From Micromonospora pallida (lineage in GTDB: Bacteria > Actinomycetota > Actinomycetes > Mycobacteriales > Micromonosporaceae): 64,000 nt of DNA. The DNA lies in contig NZ_FMHW01000002.1 in the NCBI RefSeq assembly GCF_900090325.1, positions 6,697,001 to 6,761,000 of the forward strand. Reading direction: 5' to 3'. The translations under genes were made by a program, and so were the position numbers. The number at the start of each line of letters is the position of its first letter. The first letter of the stretch is position 1. The notes under the pieces were generated by a model. That model was not told the DNA's origin. It searched no databases and worked only from the letters and a program-made list of their open reading frames with translations. Shown here in pieces: positions 9,404 to 17,933 of this stretch.

Positions 9404-9541
9404 GAGGGGATCTCCTCCGGGGGTGAACGAGGGGGAACAGGTCACCGGTCGGGGTTCCGGTTGGAGAACAGTTTTCATCGACCACTATGGATTAATGATC
9501 TAGTGTCGCTCAAACTTTGCGCCATGCGCTGAAATCGACGA

Positions 9542-9574
9542 ATGCCCCGAGGCGGACGGGCCGCCCCGGGGCAT
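9542..9574. terminator. Hairpin downstream of the GHL10 gene
   Basis: Arms 9542-9555 and 9561-9574 pair over 14 positions with one mismatch around a five-base loop (ACGGG). It starts 17 bases beyond the stop of the glycosidase gene at 9591. No T-tract follows, as is usual for actinobacterial intrinsic terminators. Confidence 0.65.
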
Positions 9575-9590
9575 CCCGGTGTTCGTCAGG

Positions 9591-11252
9591 TCAGCGCACG
9601 AAGCGCGCCGGGCTGGCCGGGCTCTCGTTGTAGAGCCGGTCCAGGGCGGTCACCAGGTACGTGTACGACCGGCCCGGCTCGGCGGTGGTGTCCACGTACG
9701 ACTGCGCGCCGCCGGTCGCCCGCACGGTGTCGACCAGGTGCGTGGCGTCGGCCAGGTCGCACTGACCGGGCTGCTGGTTGCCGTCCAGCCGGTAGATCGC
9801 GTACGAGGTCGCGGTCCCGAACGGGCCCGCGCCGTCGGCCGGCTGCCGCCAGTTCAGTCGCACCCCCTCGTCGGTCCGCTGCACGCCGGTGACCACCGGG
9901 AACAGCAGCGGCTTCGCGGGCAGGTGCGACATGGTCGGCACCAGCGCCGGCTTCGAGTAGTGCTCCTGCGCGTAGATGTCGGTCGCGTCGAGCCGGTTCG
10001 CCCGCACCTGCACCGCGGAGAAGTGCACGTTGCCGAGCACCTCCGGGTACGACCGGTTGAGCGTCAGGTGGTTCGACAGCTCCTGCGGGTTCATCCAGAA
10101 CGAGCCGTACGCCGGGTCACCGCTCTTGTAGTCGGCCTGACCGATGTAGAGCTGCACCTTCGTGCCCCGCACCACCTCGGCCCACCACGGCACCAGCCGG
10201 GCGTAGTCGGCCGCCGGGTACTGGCCGATGTACCAGTAGAGCTGCGGCACGACGTAGTCGACCCACTCCTCCTTGATCCACTTGCGGGTGTCGGCGGAGA
10301 TGATGTCGTACGACTGGCTGCCGGTGGTGTCCGAGCCGAGCGGGTCGACCGACTTGTTCCGCCAGATGCCGAACGGGCTGACCCCGAACTTCACCCACGG
10401 CTTGGCCGCCTTGACCTGCTCGTTCATCTCCTTGACGAGCAGGTTGATGTTGTCCCGCCGCCAGTCGGCCTTGTTGGTGAAGCCCCGGTTGTACTGCGCG
10501 AACGTCGCGTCGTCCGGCACCTGGTGGGTGCCGCTCGGGTACGGGTAGAAGTAGTCGTCGAAGTGCACGCCGTCGATGTCGTACCGCTTGACCGCGTCCA
10601 GCATCGCGGTCTGGACGAACTCGCGGACCTCGGGGATGCCGGGGTTGTAGTAGAGCCGGCTGCCGGCGACGTTGGCCGGCGGGTACGCGAAGGTCCACTC
10701 CGGGTGCTGCCGGGCCGGGTGGTTCGGGGCGAGCTTGCTGATGTCCGCGCCCGCGCCGCCCGGGGCGGGCATGGAGACCCGGTACGGATTGAACCAGGCG
10801 TGGAACTCCAGGTTCCGCTTGTGCGACTCCTCGACCAGGAAGGCCAACGGGTCCCAGCCCGGGTCCTGCCCGCGCACTCCGGTCAGGTACTCCGACCAGG
10901 GCTCGTACGGCGACGGCCAGAAGGCGTCGGCGGTCGGCCGGACCTGGACCACCACCGCGTTGTGGTTGAGCTGCTCGGCGAGGTCGAGCCAGCGCAGGTA
11001 CTCGGCCTGCTGGGCGGCGATCCGGTTCGGGTCGGTCCAGGAGGCCTTGGTGGGCCAGTCGATGTTGGTCACCGACGCGATCCACATCGCCCGGAACTGG
11101 CGCTTGGGGGTGGCCGGGTCGGTGGTGCAGTCGGCGGTGGTGATGGTGCCGGTGGTGTCGGCGGCCGGGGTGGCCTGCGCGGGCGTCGCGGCGACGAGCG
11201 CGCCGAGCAGCGCGACGGCCAGCCCGGCGGCTCTGAGCCGAGGTGCCTTCAT
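9591..11252 (-). CDS. Secreted GHL10-family (DUF187) glycoside hydrolase-like protein with C-terminal Fn3
   Basis: A 553-residue secreted protein. The signal peptide (MKAPRLRAAGLAVALLGALV) ends around ATPAQA. Residues about 50-420 match the glycosyl-hydrolase-like 10 TIM barrel (FRAMWIASVTNIDWPTK, VVVQVRPTADAFWPSPYEPW, GVHFDDYFYPYP, VDYVVPQLYWYIGQY). A fibronectin type III module (about 455-553) ends the protein. Family members act on cell-wall or plant polysaccharides, with the substrate usually unknown. ATG 11252 has GAAGGGA seven bases upstream and gives a proper signal peptide; a longer reading to 11315 does not. It sits just beyond the arabinoside cluster and may supply it, which is inference. 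Confidence 0.88.
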   Translation of the reverse strand: MKAPRLRAAGLAVALLGALVAATPAQATPAADTTGTITTADCTTDPATPKRQFRAMWIASVTNIDWPTKASWTDPNRIAAQQAEYLRWLDLAEQLNHNAVVVQVRPTADAFWPSPYEPWSEYLTGVRGQDPGWDPLAFLVEESHKRNLEFHAWFNPYRVSMPAPGGAGADISKLAPNHPARQHPEWTFAYPPANVAGSRLYYNPGIPEVREFVQTAMLDAVKRYDIDGVHFDDYFYPYPSGTHQVPDDATFAQYNRGFTNKADWRRDNINLLVKEMNEQVKAAKPWVKFGVSPFGIWRNKSVDPLGSDTTGSQSYDIISADTRKWIKEEWVDYVVPQLYWYIGQYPAADYARLVPWWAEVVRGTKVQLYIGQADYKSGDPAYGSFWMNPQELSNHLTLNRSYPEVLGNVHFSAVQVRANRLDATDIYAQEHYSKPALVPTMSHLPAKPLLFPVVTGVQRTDEGVRLNWRQPADGAGPFGTATSYAIYRLDGNQQPGQCDLADATHLVDTVRATGGAQSYVDTTAEPGRSYTYLVTALDRLYNESPASPARFVR

Positions 11253-11364
11253 GTGCGTCCCTTCGTTGGGCGGGGGAGCGGACGGCGGCTGGACGGCAAG
11301 ATTCGTCGCCAGCAATACACCGTCAGAAGGAAATTTTCACACCCGGCCGTCCCGCGCAAGACCC

Positions 11365-11387
11365 CGCCGGAGATCGACACTCCGGCG
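11365..11387. terminator. Hairpin downstream of the sugar ABC operon
   Basis: Eight-base-pair perfect stem (CGCCGGAG/CTCCGGCG) with a seven-base loop, about 70 bases past the stop of the last permease gene. A modest candidate terminator. Confidence 0.45.
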
Positions 11388-11455
11388 CGGCTGGGCGGCT
11401 CCGCGCGCCGTCACCGGATCGGCACGTACCGTCGCGGTCGCGTTCCGCCGGGCGG

Positions 11456-12280
11456 TCAGCCCTTCAGCCCGCTGCGCGACACGCCCTGGATGATGTGCCG
11501 CTGGGCCAGGACGAAGAGCGCCAGCACCGGCACGCTGGCCAGCACCGCGCCCGCCATGATCACCGGATAGTCGGTGACGTACGCGCCCTGGAGCAGGCCC
11601 AGGCCCGCCGGGACGGTCAGCTTCTCCGGGCTGAACAGCACGTAGACCGGCCAGAGGAAGTCGTTCCAGTTGGTGAGGAACGACAGGACGGCGAGGGTGG
11701 CCAGCGCCGGCTTCGACAGCGGCAGCAGCACCTTCACGAAGATCTGCCAGTGGTTCGCCCCGTCCAGGACGGCGGCCTCCTCCAGTTCGGCCGGGATGGA
11801 GAGGAAGAACTGTCGGAGGAAGAACACCCCGAACGCGCTGGCCGCGCCGGGCACCACCAGCACCGCGAGGGTGTCCAGCCAGTGCAGCCGGTCGGCGATC
11901 ACGAAGTTCGGGATGATCAGCGAGGTGGGCGGGATGAAGAGCGTCCCCACGATCAGCGCGAAGCTCACCGTACGACCCCGGAACCGCATCCGGGCCAGGG
12001 CGTACGCGGCCATCGACGCGGTCACCAGCACCAGCAGCGCGTGCAGCGTGGCGGCCAGCATGCTGTTGACGAACCAGCGCAGCACCGGGTTGGCCGAGTC
12101 GGTGAGGATGCGCTCGTAGCCGTACCCGGAGAGCGGGTTCGGGAGCCAGTCCGGCGGGATCCTCTGCGCGCCCCCGTAGGTCTTCAGCGAGGTGAGGACC
12201 ATCCAGAGCAGCGGGGCCAGGAACACCAGGGCCAGCAGCACCAGGACGGCGTAGCGCCCGGCACGGCGGAGTGACGTCAC
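11456..12280 (-). CDS. Carbohydrate ABC transporter permease (MalG type)
   Basis: A 274-residue inner-membrane permease with six predicted helices. The EAA loop (ELEEAAVLDGANHWQIFVKV) near residue 175 contacts the ATPase. It resembles MalG/AraQ and pairs with the MalF-like permease just upstream. The start is GTG 12280, 11 bases after the upstream stop, so the two are translated from one message. The substrate is inferred from the linked GH51 enzyme to be arabinose or arabino-oligosaccharides. The operon carries no ATPase gene; such importers commonly borrow a shared MsiK-type ATPase. Confidence 0.93.
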   Translation of the reverse strand: MTSLRRAGRYAVLVLLALVFLAPLLWMVLTSLKTYGGAQRIPPDWLPNPLSGYGYERILTDSANPVLRWFVNSMLAATLHALLVLVTASMAAYALARMRFRGRTVSFALIVGTLFIPPTSLIIPNFVIADRLHWLDTLAVLVVPGAASAFGVFFLRQFFLSIPAELEEAAVLDGANHWQIFVKVLLPLSKPALATLAVLSFLTNWNDFLWPVYVLFSPEKLTVPAGLGLLQGAYVTDYPVIMAGAVLASVPVLALFVLAQRHIIQGVSRSGLKG

Positions 12281-12291
12281 GGCTGGCCCCC

Positions 12292-13254
12292 TCAGTCTTC
12301 CCGGTACCGCAGGAACCGGAAGTTGACGATGCTGATCACGGCGAGGGCGAGCGCGAACAGGATGCTCATCGCGGCGGCCCGGCCGGCGTCGTTGTCCCGG
12401 AGCCCCTCGTCGACGATCCGCCAGACCACCGTCCGGGTCTGCTCGCCCGGCGCGCCCTGCGTGATCAGGAAGGACTGGCCGAAGACGTTGGCCGAGGCGA
12501 GGATCGTGGTGGTCAGCACGAAGAGCAGGACCGGGCGCAGGCCGGGCAGCGTGACGTTGCGGAACCGGTCCCAGGCGCCCGCGCCGTCCACCCGCGCCGC
12601 CTCGTACAGCTCGGAGGGGATGTCCTGGAGGCCGGCCAGGTAGATCACCGCGTTGAAGCCGGAGGTCCACCAGACGGTCACCCCGACCAGGGAGACCCAG
12701 GCCCACGGCACGTCCGTCACCCAGGGCGTGTCCGCCGGCAACCCGACCGCGCCGAGCAGCCGGTTGACCAGGCCCAGGTTGGCGTCGAGCAGGAACCGCC
12801 AGAGCAGGCCGACCACCGCCACACCGAGCACGTACGGGGCGAAGTAGACCGCCCGGAAGAACGTCCGCCCGGGGAACTTCTCGTTGAGCAGCAGCGCCAA
12901 CCCCAGCGGTACGACCAGCAGCAGCGGCACCGAGAAGAGGGTGAAGACGCCGGTGGCCCGGACGCTGGACCACCAGTCCCCGTAGATTGCCGAGTCACTG
13001 GAGAACAGGTCCCGGTAGTTGTCCAACCCGACGAAGGGCCGGTGGGGAAGCTGGAGGTCCCACTGGTGCACGCTCAGCCAGAGCCCGAACCCGATCGGGG
13101 CCAACCCGAAGACCAGGAACAGGACGAGGTACGGCGCGAGGAAGAGGTACGGGGTGGTGGCTCGGCCGCGCCGGCCAGCTTCCCGGCGTCGTTTCCCCAC
13201 CGGCGGGGGCGGCGTCCCCCCACGCGCCGCCCCGACCGTGCTGGTGCCGGCCAC
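12292..13254 (-). CDS. Carbohydrate ABC transporter permease (MalF type)
   Basis: A 320-residue permease. A 30-residue basic N-terminus leads to TTPYLFLAPYLVLFLVFGLA and five more membrane segments. The EAA loop is ELYEAARVDGAGAWDRFRNV near residue 220. I chose GTG 13254, seven bases after the stop of the binding-protein gene; readings further upstream overlap that gene without support. It is the second of three transporter genes and acts with the MalG-like permease. Specificity is inferred from context. Confidence 0.92.
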   Translation of the reverse strand: MAGTSTVGAARGGTPPPPVGKRRREAGRRGRATTPYLFLAPYLVLFLVFGLAPIGFGLWLSVHQWDLQLPHRPFVGLDNYRDLFSSDSAIYGDWWSSVRATGVFTLFSVPLLLVVPLGLALLLNEKFPGRTFFRAVYFAPYVLGVAVVGLLWRFLLDANLGLVNRLLGAVGLPADTPWVTDVPWAWVSLVGVTVWWTSGFNAVIYLAGLQDIPSELYEAARVDGAGAWDRFRNVTLPGLRPVLLFVLTTTILASANVFGQSFLITQGAPGEQTRTVVWRIVDEGLRDNDAGRAAAMSILFALALAVISIVNFRFLRYRED

Positions 13255-13261
13255 GACCGCC

Positions 13262-14587
13262 TCAGTTCCCGTACTTCTTGCGGTTGTCCGCGAGCTGCTT
13301 GTCGGCCTTGGCCACGCCGTCGTCCAGCGCCTGCTTCGGCGACTTCTTGCCGAGCGCCGCCTCGTTGAACGAGGAGTAGAAGGTGAGCAGCACCTCGCCG
13401 ATGCCCGGCGCGGCCGGCGGGAAGGCCGCATACTCGAGTTCGGGGGCGAGCGCGTTCACCTCGGCGAGCGCCGCGAAGCCGGCGTCCTCGCGGACCGCCT
13501 TGCGGGCCGGCACCTGGCCGCCGGCGGCCCAGTCCAGCGAGTGCTGGCTCAGCCAGTTGATGAAGACCTTGGCCCCGGCCACCTTGTCCGCGTTGGCGCT
13601 GCGCTGCTTGACGATGGTGAAGTTGTGCGAGTTGGCCCAGGCCGCGGGCTTGCTGCCGATCTGTGGCAGCGGGGCCACCCCCCACTGCATGTCGGGGCTC
13701 TTCTTCAGGTCGTTGACCTGCCAGATGCCGTTCCAGTTGAAGGCGTTCTTGCCGGCCTTGAACGCCAGGTAGTCGGCGTCCTGGCCGACGTTGGCGGGGG
13801 AGTGGCCCTGCTTGATCATGTCGACCAGCCAGGTGCACGCCTCCACCGCCGGGTCGGAGTTGAAGGTGGCCTTCGCGGCGTCGGCGTCGAAGAGCGTGCC
13901 GCCCCACTGGTGCAGCAGCGAGTAGAAGGTCATGCCGCCGGTGAACTGGAACGGGCTGACCCAGAAGCCCTGGACGCCGGACTTCTTCAGTTCGGTCAGC
14001 GCGGCGGTGTAGTCGTCCCGGGTGGTTGGCGGCTTCTCCGGGTCGAGGCCCGCCTTCTGCATGACGGCCTTGTTGTAGTAGAAGCCGAGCGGGTGCATGT
14101 CCAGCGGGATGCCGTACCGCTTGTCGTTGTACAGGCCACCGGCCCAGACCGTCGGGGCGAAGTCGGCCTCGGTCAGCCCCAGCGCCGTCGCCACGTCGTC
14201 CAACTCGGTGATGACGCCCCGGGCGGCGAAGGTGGCGAGCTGGTCCATGTGCATGACCGCGATGTCCGGTCCGGCGCCGCTGCTGACCGCGCCGGGGAGC
14301 TTGCTGTAGTAGTCGTCCCACTGGTAGGTGGTGACCGCCACCGCGATGTTGCCGTGCTCGGCGTTGAACGTCTCGACCAGCTTCTTGAAGATGTCGCCGT
14401 CACCGCCGGTGAAGCCGTTCCACAGCTTCAGGTCGACCTTCGGGCCGGTGTACTCCTTGCCGCCGTTGCCGGAGGCGGTGCTGGGCTCCTCGTCGCCGCC
14501 GCAGCCCGCCAGGGCGAGCGTGGCCGCCGTGCCGAGCCCGACACCGAGGCCGAGCAGACGACGTCGGCTCATCTCGTTGCGCATCAT
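13262..14587 (-). CDS. Sugar-binding lipoprotein of ABC importer
   Basis: A 441-residue extracellular solute-binding protein of family 1. The N-terminus carries twin arginines (SRRRLLGLG) and a lipobox (LALAGC) with Cys near residue 28, so it is probably a Tat-exported lipoprotein. The body has family features such as LKLWNGFTGGDGDIFKKLV and YGIPLDMHPLGFYYNK. Two consecutive ATG codons open the gene, and GGGAGG lies about seven bases before the first. It follows the arabinofuranosidase gene by 56 bases on the same strand. It would capture the sugars released outside, or oligosaccharides for cleavage inside. Ligand identity is inferred from context. Confidence 0.93.
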   Translation of the reverse strand: MMRNEMSRRRLLGLGVGLGTAATLALAGCGGDEEPSTASGNGGKEYTGPKVDLKLWNGFTGGDGDIFKKLVETFNAEHGNIAVAVTTYQWDDYYSKLPGAVSSGAGPDIAVMHMDQLATFAARGVITELDDVATALGLTEADFAPTVWAGGLYNDKRYGIPLDMHPLGFYYNKAVMQKAGLDPEKPPTTRDDYTAALTELKKSGVQGFWVSPFQFTGGMTFYSLLHQWGGTLFDADAAKATFNSDPAVEACTWLVDMIKQGHSPANVGQDADYLAFKAGKNAFNWNGIWQVNDLKKSPDMQWGVAPLPQIGSKPAAWANSHNFTIVKQRSANADKVAGAKVFINWLSQHSLDWAAGGQVPARKAVREDAGFAALAEVNALAPELEYAAFPPAAPGIGEVLLTFYSSFNEAALGKKSPKQALDDGVAKADKQLADNRKKYGN

Positions 14588-14643
14588 GCTGTTGCCTCCC
14601 TGGACGGATGGACGGATGGGCGGAGGTGGGGTGGTGGAGCTGG

Positions 14644-16155
14644 TCAGGGGCGGGTGGCGAAACGCAGCAGGTTCCACGAGATAGCGGGCAGGCGCACCGC
14701 GCACCGGCCGCCGTCGACCGTGGGGGTGGTGGTCTCCCGGGGCGTGACCCGGTCGGGCTCGGCCTCGGTGTTGCTCGCCGTCGGGTCCTCCCCGGCGGCG
14801 AGGGTCAGGTGGGACTGACCGGAGGGTCGGGGCAGGCCGCGCAGGTCGAGGTCCAACGCGAGGTCCGTATCGCCCCGGTTGACCGCGAAGACGACCAGCT
14901 CGCCGCGCTCCTCGTCGTGCACCGCCACGGTGTCGAGCACCGGTACGTCCCCGTACCGGGCAGTGGGGTAGGTCGGGGAGACCGGCTCGGTACGCAGCAC
15001 CGTGCCGCGGGCGTACCGGGCGGTGAGCGCGAACGGGTGGAAGATGCTCTGCCGCCAGGCCGGGCCGGCGGTGCGGGTCCGGATCGGGGCGATCACGTTC
15101 GCCAGTTGCGCCTGGCAGGCCACGCCGACCCGGTCGGCGTGCCGGAGCAGGGTGACCAGCAGGTCGCCGACGACCACCGCGTCGAGGGCGGTGAAGGTGT
15201 CCTCGATCAGCGCCGGGGCCTCCACCCAGCCGCGCCGGTCCAGGTCGGCCTGGAGGCGGGACTGGTACCAGACGTTCCACTCGTCGAAGGAGATCCTGAG
15301 CTTGCGCCGGTGGCGCTGCTTCGCCGCGACGTGGTCGGCGGTGGCGACCACCTCGCGGATGAAACTGTCCATGTCGACCGCCGAGGCCAGGATGCTGGCC
15401 TGGTCGCCGTCGGACGGGTCGTAGTAGGTGTGCGCGGAGATGTAGTCGACGTGCTCGTAGGTGTGCTCGAGCACGGTCGCCTCCCAGGAGGCGAAGGTGG
15501 GCATGCCCCGGTTGGAGCTGCCGCAGGCGACCAGGCTGATCGACGGGTCGACCAGCTTCATCGCGCGGGCGGTCTCGGCGGCCAGCCGGCCGTACTCGGC
15601 GGCGGTCTTGTGTCCGACCTGCCAGGGGCCGTCCAGCTCGTTGCCGAGGCACCAGAGCCGCACCCCGTACGGCTGCTCCGCGCCGTGCTTGCGGCGCAGG
15701 TCGGACAGCGCCGTCCCGCTCGGGTGGTTGGTGTACTCCAGCAGGTCGCAGGCCTCCTGGACGCCCCGGGTGCCGAGGTTGACCGCCATCATCGGTTCCA
15801 CCTGGGCCCGGGCCGCCCAGGTCATGAACTCGTGGAGGCCGAAGGCGTTGGTCTCGATCGTCTTCCAGGCCAGGTCGAGCCGGCGTGGCCGGTCGCCGAC
15901 CGGGCCGACGCCGTCCTCCCAGCGGTAGCCGGAGACGAAGTTGCCGCCGGGGTAGCGGACCACCGAGACGCCCAGTTCGCGGGTGAGCCCCAGGACGTCG
16001 GTACGGAACCCGTCGGCGTCGGCCTCGGGGTGACCGGGCTCGAAGACACCCCCGTAGACGCAGCGTCCCATGTGCTCGACGAACGACCCGAAGAGTCGGC
16101 GGTCGGCCGCGCCGATCGCGAAGGCGGGATCGACCGTCACCTGAGCGGTACGCAA
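14644..16155 (-). CDS. Alpha-L-arabinofuranosidase, GH51
   Basis: A 503-residue retaining glycosidase that removes terminal arabinofuranosyl groups from arabinan or arabinoxylan oligosaccharides. GH51 motifs are clear: RYPGGNFVSGYRWEDGVGP, the acid/base Glu173 in CLGNELDGPW and the nucleophile Glu292 in SFDEWNVWY. There is no signal peptide, so it works in the cytoplasm on imported oligosaccharides. The start is TTG 16155, the only sensible initiator in frame, with GAGGAAAGG upstream. It heads an operon with the sugar ABC genes and is divergent from a LacI regulator whose likely operators lie between them. Confidence 0.94.
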   Translation of the reverse strand: MRTAQVTVDPAFAIGAADRRLFGSFVEHMGRCVYGGVFEPGHPEADADGFRTDVLGLTRELGVSVVRYPGGNFVSGYRWEDGVGPVGDRPRRLDLAWKTIETNAFGLHEFMTWAARAQVEPMMAVNLGTRGVQEACDLLEYTNHPSGTALSDLRRKHGAEQPYGVRLWCLGNELDGPWQVGHKTAAEYGRLAAETARAMKLVDPSISLVACGSSNRGMPTFASWEATVLEHTYEHVDYISAHTYYDPSDGDQASILASAVDMDSFIREVVATADHVAAKQRHRRKLRISFDEWNVWYQSRLQADLDRRGWVEAPALIEDTFTALDAVVVGDLLVTLLRHADRVGVACQAQLANVIAPIRTRTAGPAWRQSIFHPFALTARYARGTVLRTEPVSPTYPTARYGDVPVLDTVAVHDEERGELVVFAVNRGDTDLALDLDLRGLPRPSGQSHLTLAAGEDPTASNTEAEPDRVTPRETTTPTVDGGRCAVRLPAISWNLLRFATRP

Positions 16156-16204
16156 GAGGGGGCCACCTTTCCTCGTTGCCTGACTTCCACGCCGGACTAC
16201 GGCT

Positions 16205-16220
16205 AGTGACCGTGGTCACT
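16205..16220. promoter_or_regulatory. Inverted repeat AGTGACC-GT-GGTCACT in arfA-lacI interval
   Basis: A 16-base near-palindrome with 7-base arms and a 2-base centre. It lies between the start of the GH51 gene (16155) and the two AACGTT-centred operators. Candidate regulator site or part of the operon promoter; its identity is not known. Confidence 0.45.
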
Positions 16221-16235
16221 CTCCTGTGCGCCTTT

Positions 16236-16261
16236 CTACAACGTTGTAGTCAACGTTGTAA
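16236..16261. promoter_or_regulatory. Tandem LacI-type operators
   Basis: Two palindromes 12 bases apart centre to centre: CTACAACGTTGTAG (16236-16249, perfect) and TCAACGTTGTAA (16250-16261, nearly so). The central CG within AACGTT is typical of LacI/GalR operators. They sit 81 bases before the GH51 start and 56 bases before the LacI-gene start, so one regulator bound here could control both directions. Confidence 0.72.
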
Positions 16262-16316
16262 AGAGCAGGTGGCGCGGTAGAGTGCCCCCGCAGAACGGGG
16301 TCGGGAGGTTGGCGCG

Positions 16317-17324
16317 GTGCGGCACAGGCTCAAGGACGTGGCCGAGAAGGCCGGCGTGTCCGTGAAGACCGTATCGAACGTCGTCAACGGATACCAGCAT
16401 GTCCGGCCGACCACCCGGGCGCGGGTCGAGCAGGCGATCGCGGAGCTGAACTACCGGCCGAACCTCTCCGCCCGCAACCTGCGCAAGGGGCGTACCGGGG
16501 TGATCGCCCTCGCCGTGCCGGAGCTGGACATTCCCTACTTCGCCGAGTTGGCCCGGCACGTCGTGGTGGCCGCCGCCGAGCAGGGCTGGACGGTGCTGAT
16601 CGACCAGACCGGCGGCAGTCGCGAGCAGGAACGGGTGGCCGCCAGCGGCATCGGCGACCACCTCATCGACGGGCTGATCTTCAGTCCGCTCGCGCTCACC
16701 GCCGAGGACCTCGCCGGTCTGGACGGCACCCCGATGGTGCTGCTCGGGGAGCGGGTCGACCACGGACCGGCCGACCACGTGATGGTCGACAACGTGGCCG
16801 CCGCCCGAGAGATCACCGCCCACCTGGCCGGACTCGGCCGGCACCGGATCGCCGCGATCGGCTCGCAGCGCACCGAGGAGGGGGCCACCGCGCGGTTGCG
16901 GCTCGCTGGCTACCGCGCCGCCCTCGCCGATGCCGGTATCGGCTACGACGAGCGGCTGGTCGCCCCCGCGTCGGTCTGGCACCGCGCCGACGGCGCCGCC
17001 GCCATGCGTGACCTGCTCGCCGCCGGGGTACGCCCCGACGCCGTCTTCTGCTTCAACGACACCCTCGCCCTGGGCGCGCTGCGTGCCCTGCACGAGCACG
17101 CCCTGCGGGTGCCCGAGGACGTCGCGGTCGCCGGCTTCGACGACATCGAGGACGGCCGGTTCTCCATCCCCACCCTGAGCACCGTCGCCCCGGACAAGGA
17201 GCGCATCGGCCGGCTCGCGGTGGAGTTGCTGGCCGGCCGGATCGCGGGTGACCGGGACGCCCCGCCCCGTACGCTCACCGCTCCGTACCGGCTCGAACTC
17301 CGGGAGAGCACCCTCGGCCGCTGA
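16317..17324 (+). CDS. LacI-family transcriptional regulator, likely of arabinoside genes
   Basis: A 335-residue repressor. The N-terminal helix-turn-helix is LKDVAEKAGVSVKTVSNVVN, with hinge helix residues PNLSARNLRKG. A periplasmic-binding-protein-like ligand domain follows to the end (DVAVAGFDDIEDGRFSIPTL is typical). GTG 16317 has GGGAGG ten bases upstream. It is divergent from the GH51/ABC operon, with two AACGTT palindromes between. I infer that it represses that operon and itself, released by arabinose or arabino-oligosaccharides. Confidence 0.93.
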   Translation: MRHRLKDVAEKAGVSVKTVSNVVNGYQHVRPTTRARVEQAIAELNYRPNLSARNLRKGRTGVIALAVPELDIPYFAELARHVVVAAAEQGWTVLIDQTGGSREQERVAASGIGDHLIDGLIFSPLALTAEDLAGLDGTPMVLLGERVDHGPADHVMVDNVAAAREITAHLAGLGRHRIAAIGSQRTEEGATARLRLAGYRAALADAGIGYDERLVAPASVWHRADGAAAMRDLLAAGVRPDAVFCFNDTLALGALRALHEHALRVPEDVAVAGFDDIEDGRFSIPTLSTVAPDKERIGRLAVELLAGRIAGDRDAPPRTLTAPYRLELRESTLGR

Positions 17325-17483
17325 CCGCCCCGGCGTCCTGCCACCTGGCCGACCCGACCATGTGTCCACATGGGACAGTGCTGGGTGGCGGCGGCGCGAC
17401 ACCGATCGGAGGATGGGCGCGGTGTCCCCGGTCGCCATGATGTACGGGCGCGTCGCGCGCCGTCACGAGACCTGGGGGCGACA

Positions 17484-17933
17484 TTGAGTACCGATTCGAG
17501 CTGGGGCGACTACCTGTCCACCGACACGTCTCTCCCGGACGTCGGCGTCGCCGCGTACGACCCGGTGACCGTCGACGCGGCGACCGTCGAGCCGGTGCTT
17601 CCGGAGCCGGTGCTGGACGTCGTCGAGACCGAGGTCGCCGGGGCCGTGGCCGACCAGGACTGGTCCGACTGGCACGCGGCCAGCGGCGACCAGTGGGCCG
17701 ACTCGGCGCAGGACTGGGTCGACTACGCCAACGAGAACCTGGCCGCCGGCAACTACGAGGTCGCCGACAGTGCCTTCGCGCACGCCGCCAATCACGCCGA
17801 CATCGCCGACGGCAACTACGACGTGTCCCTGGACTACTCCACCCAGGCGGCCACCCACCTCGACACCGCCGTGGCGGAGGTCGCCCCGTACGACACGTAC
17901 GGCGCCGGTACGAGCTTCGACCTCGCGGAATGA
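17484..17933 (+). CDS. Acidic protein of unknown function
   Basis: A 149-residue acidic protein rich in Asp, Ala, Val, Trp and Tyr (DQDWSDWHAASGDQWADSAQ, DWVDYANENLAAGNYEVADS). The C-terminal half looks helical and TPR-like (AFAHAANHADIADGNYDVS). I do not recognise a family. There is no signal peptide or membrane segment. The start is uncertain: TTG 17484 follows GGGGGCG by a good distance and begins LSTDSSWGDYLST, while longer readings to 17370 have unlike composition. Its ATGA junction with the next gene implies joint translation and perhaps a shared complex. Confidence 0.7.
   Translation: MSTDSSWGDYLSTDTSLPDVGVAAYDPVTVDAATVEPVLPEPVLDVVETEVAGAVADQDWSDWHAASGDQWADSAQDWVDYANENLAAGNYEVADSAFAHAANHADIADGNYDVSLDYSTQAATHLDTAVAEVAPYDTYGAGTSFDLAE

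Noticed and set aside
8864..9478. Longer start (9478) for the phospholipase
   Set aside because: The extra 25 residues precede an ideal signal peptide and ribosome-binding site, so 9403 is preferred.
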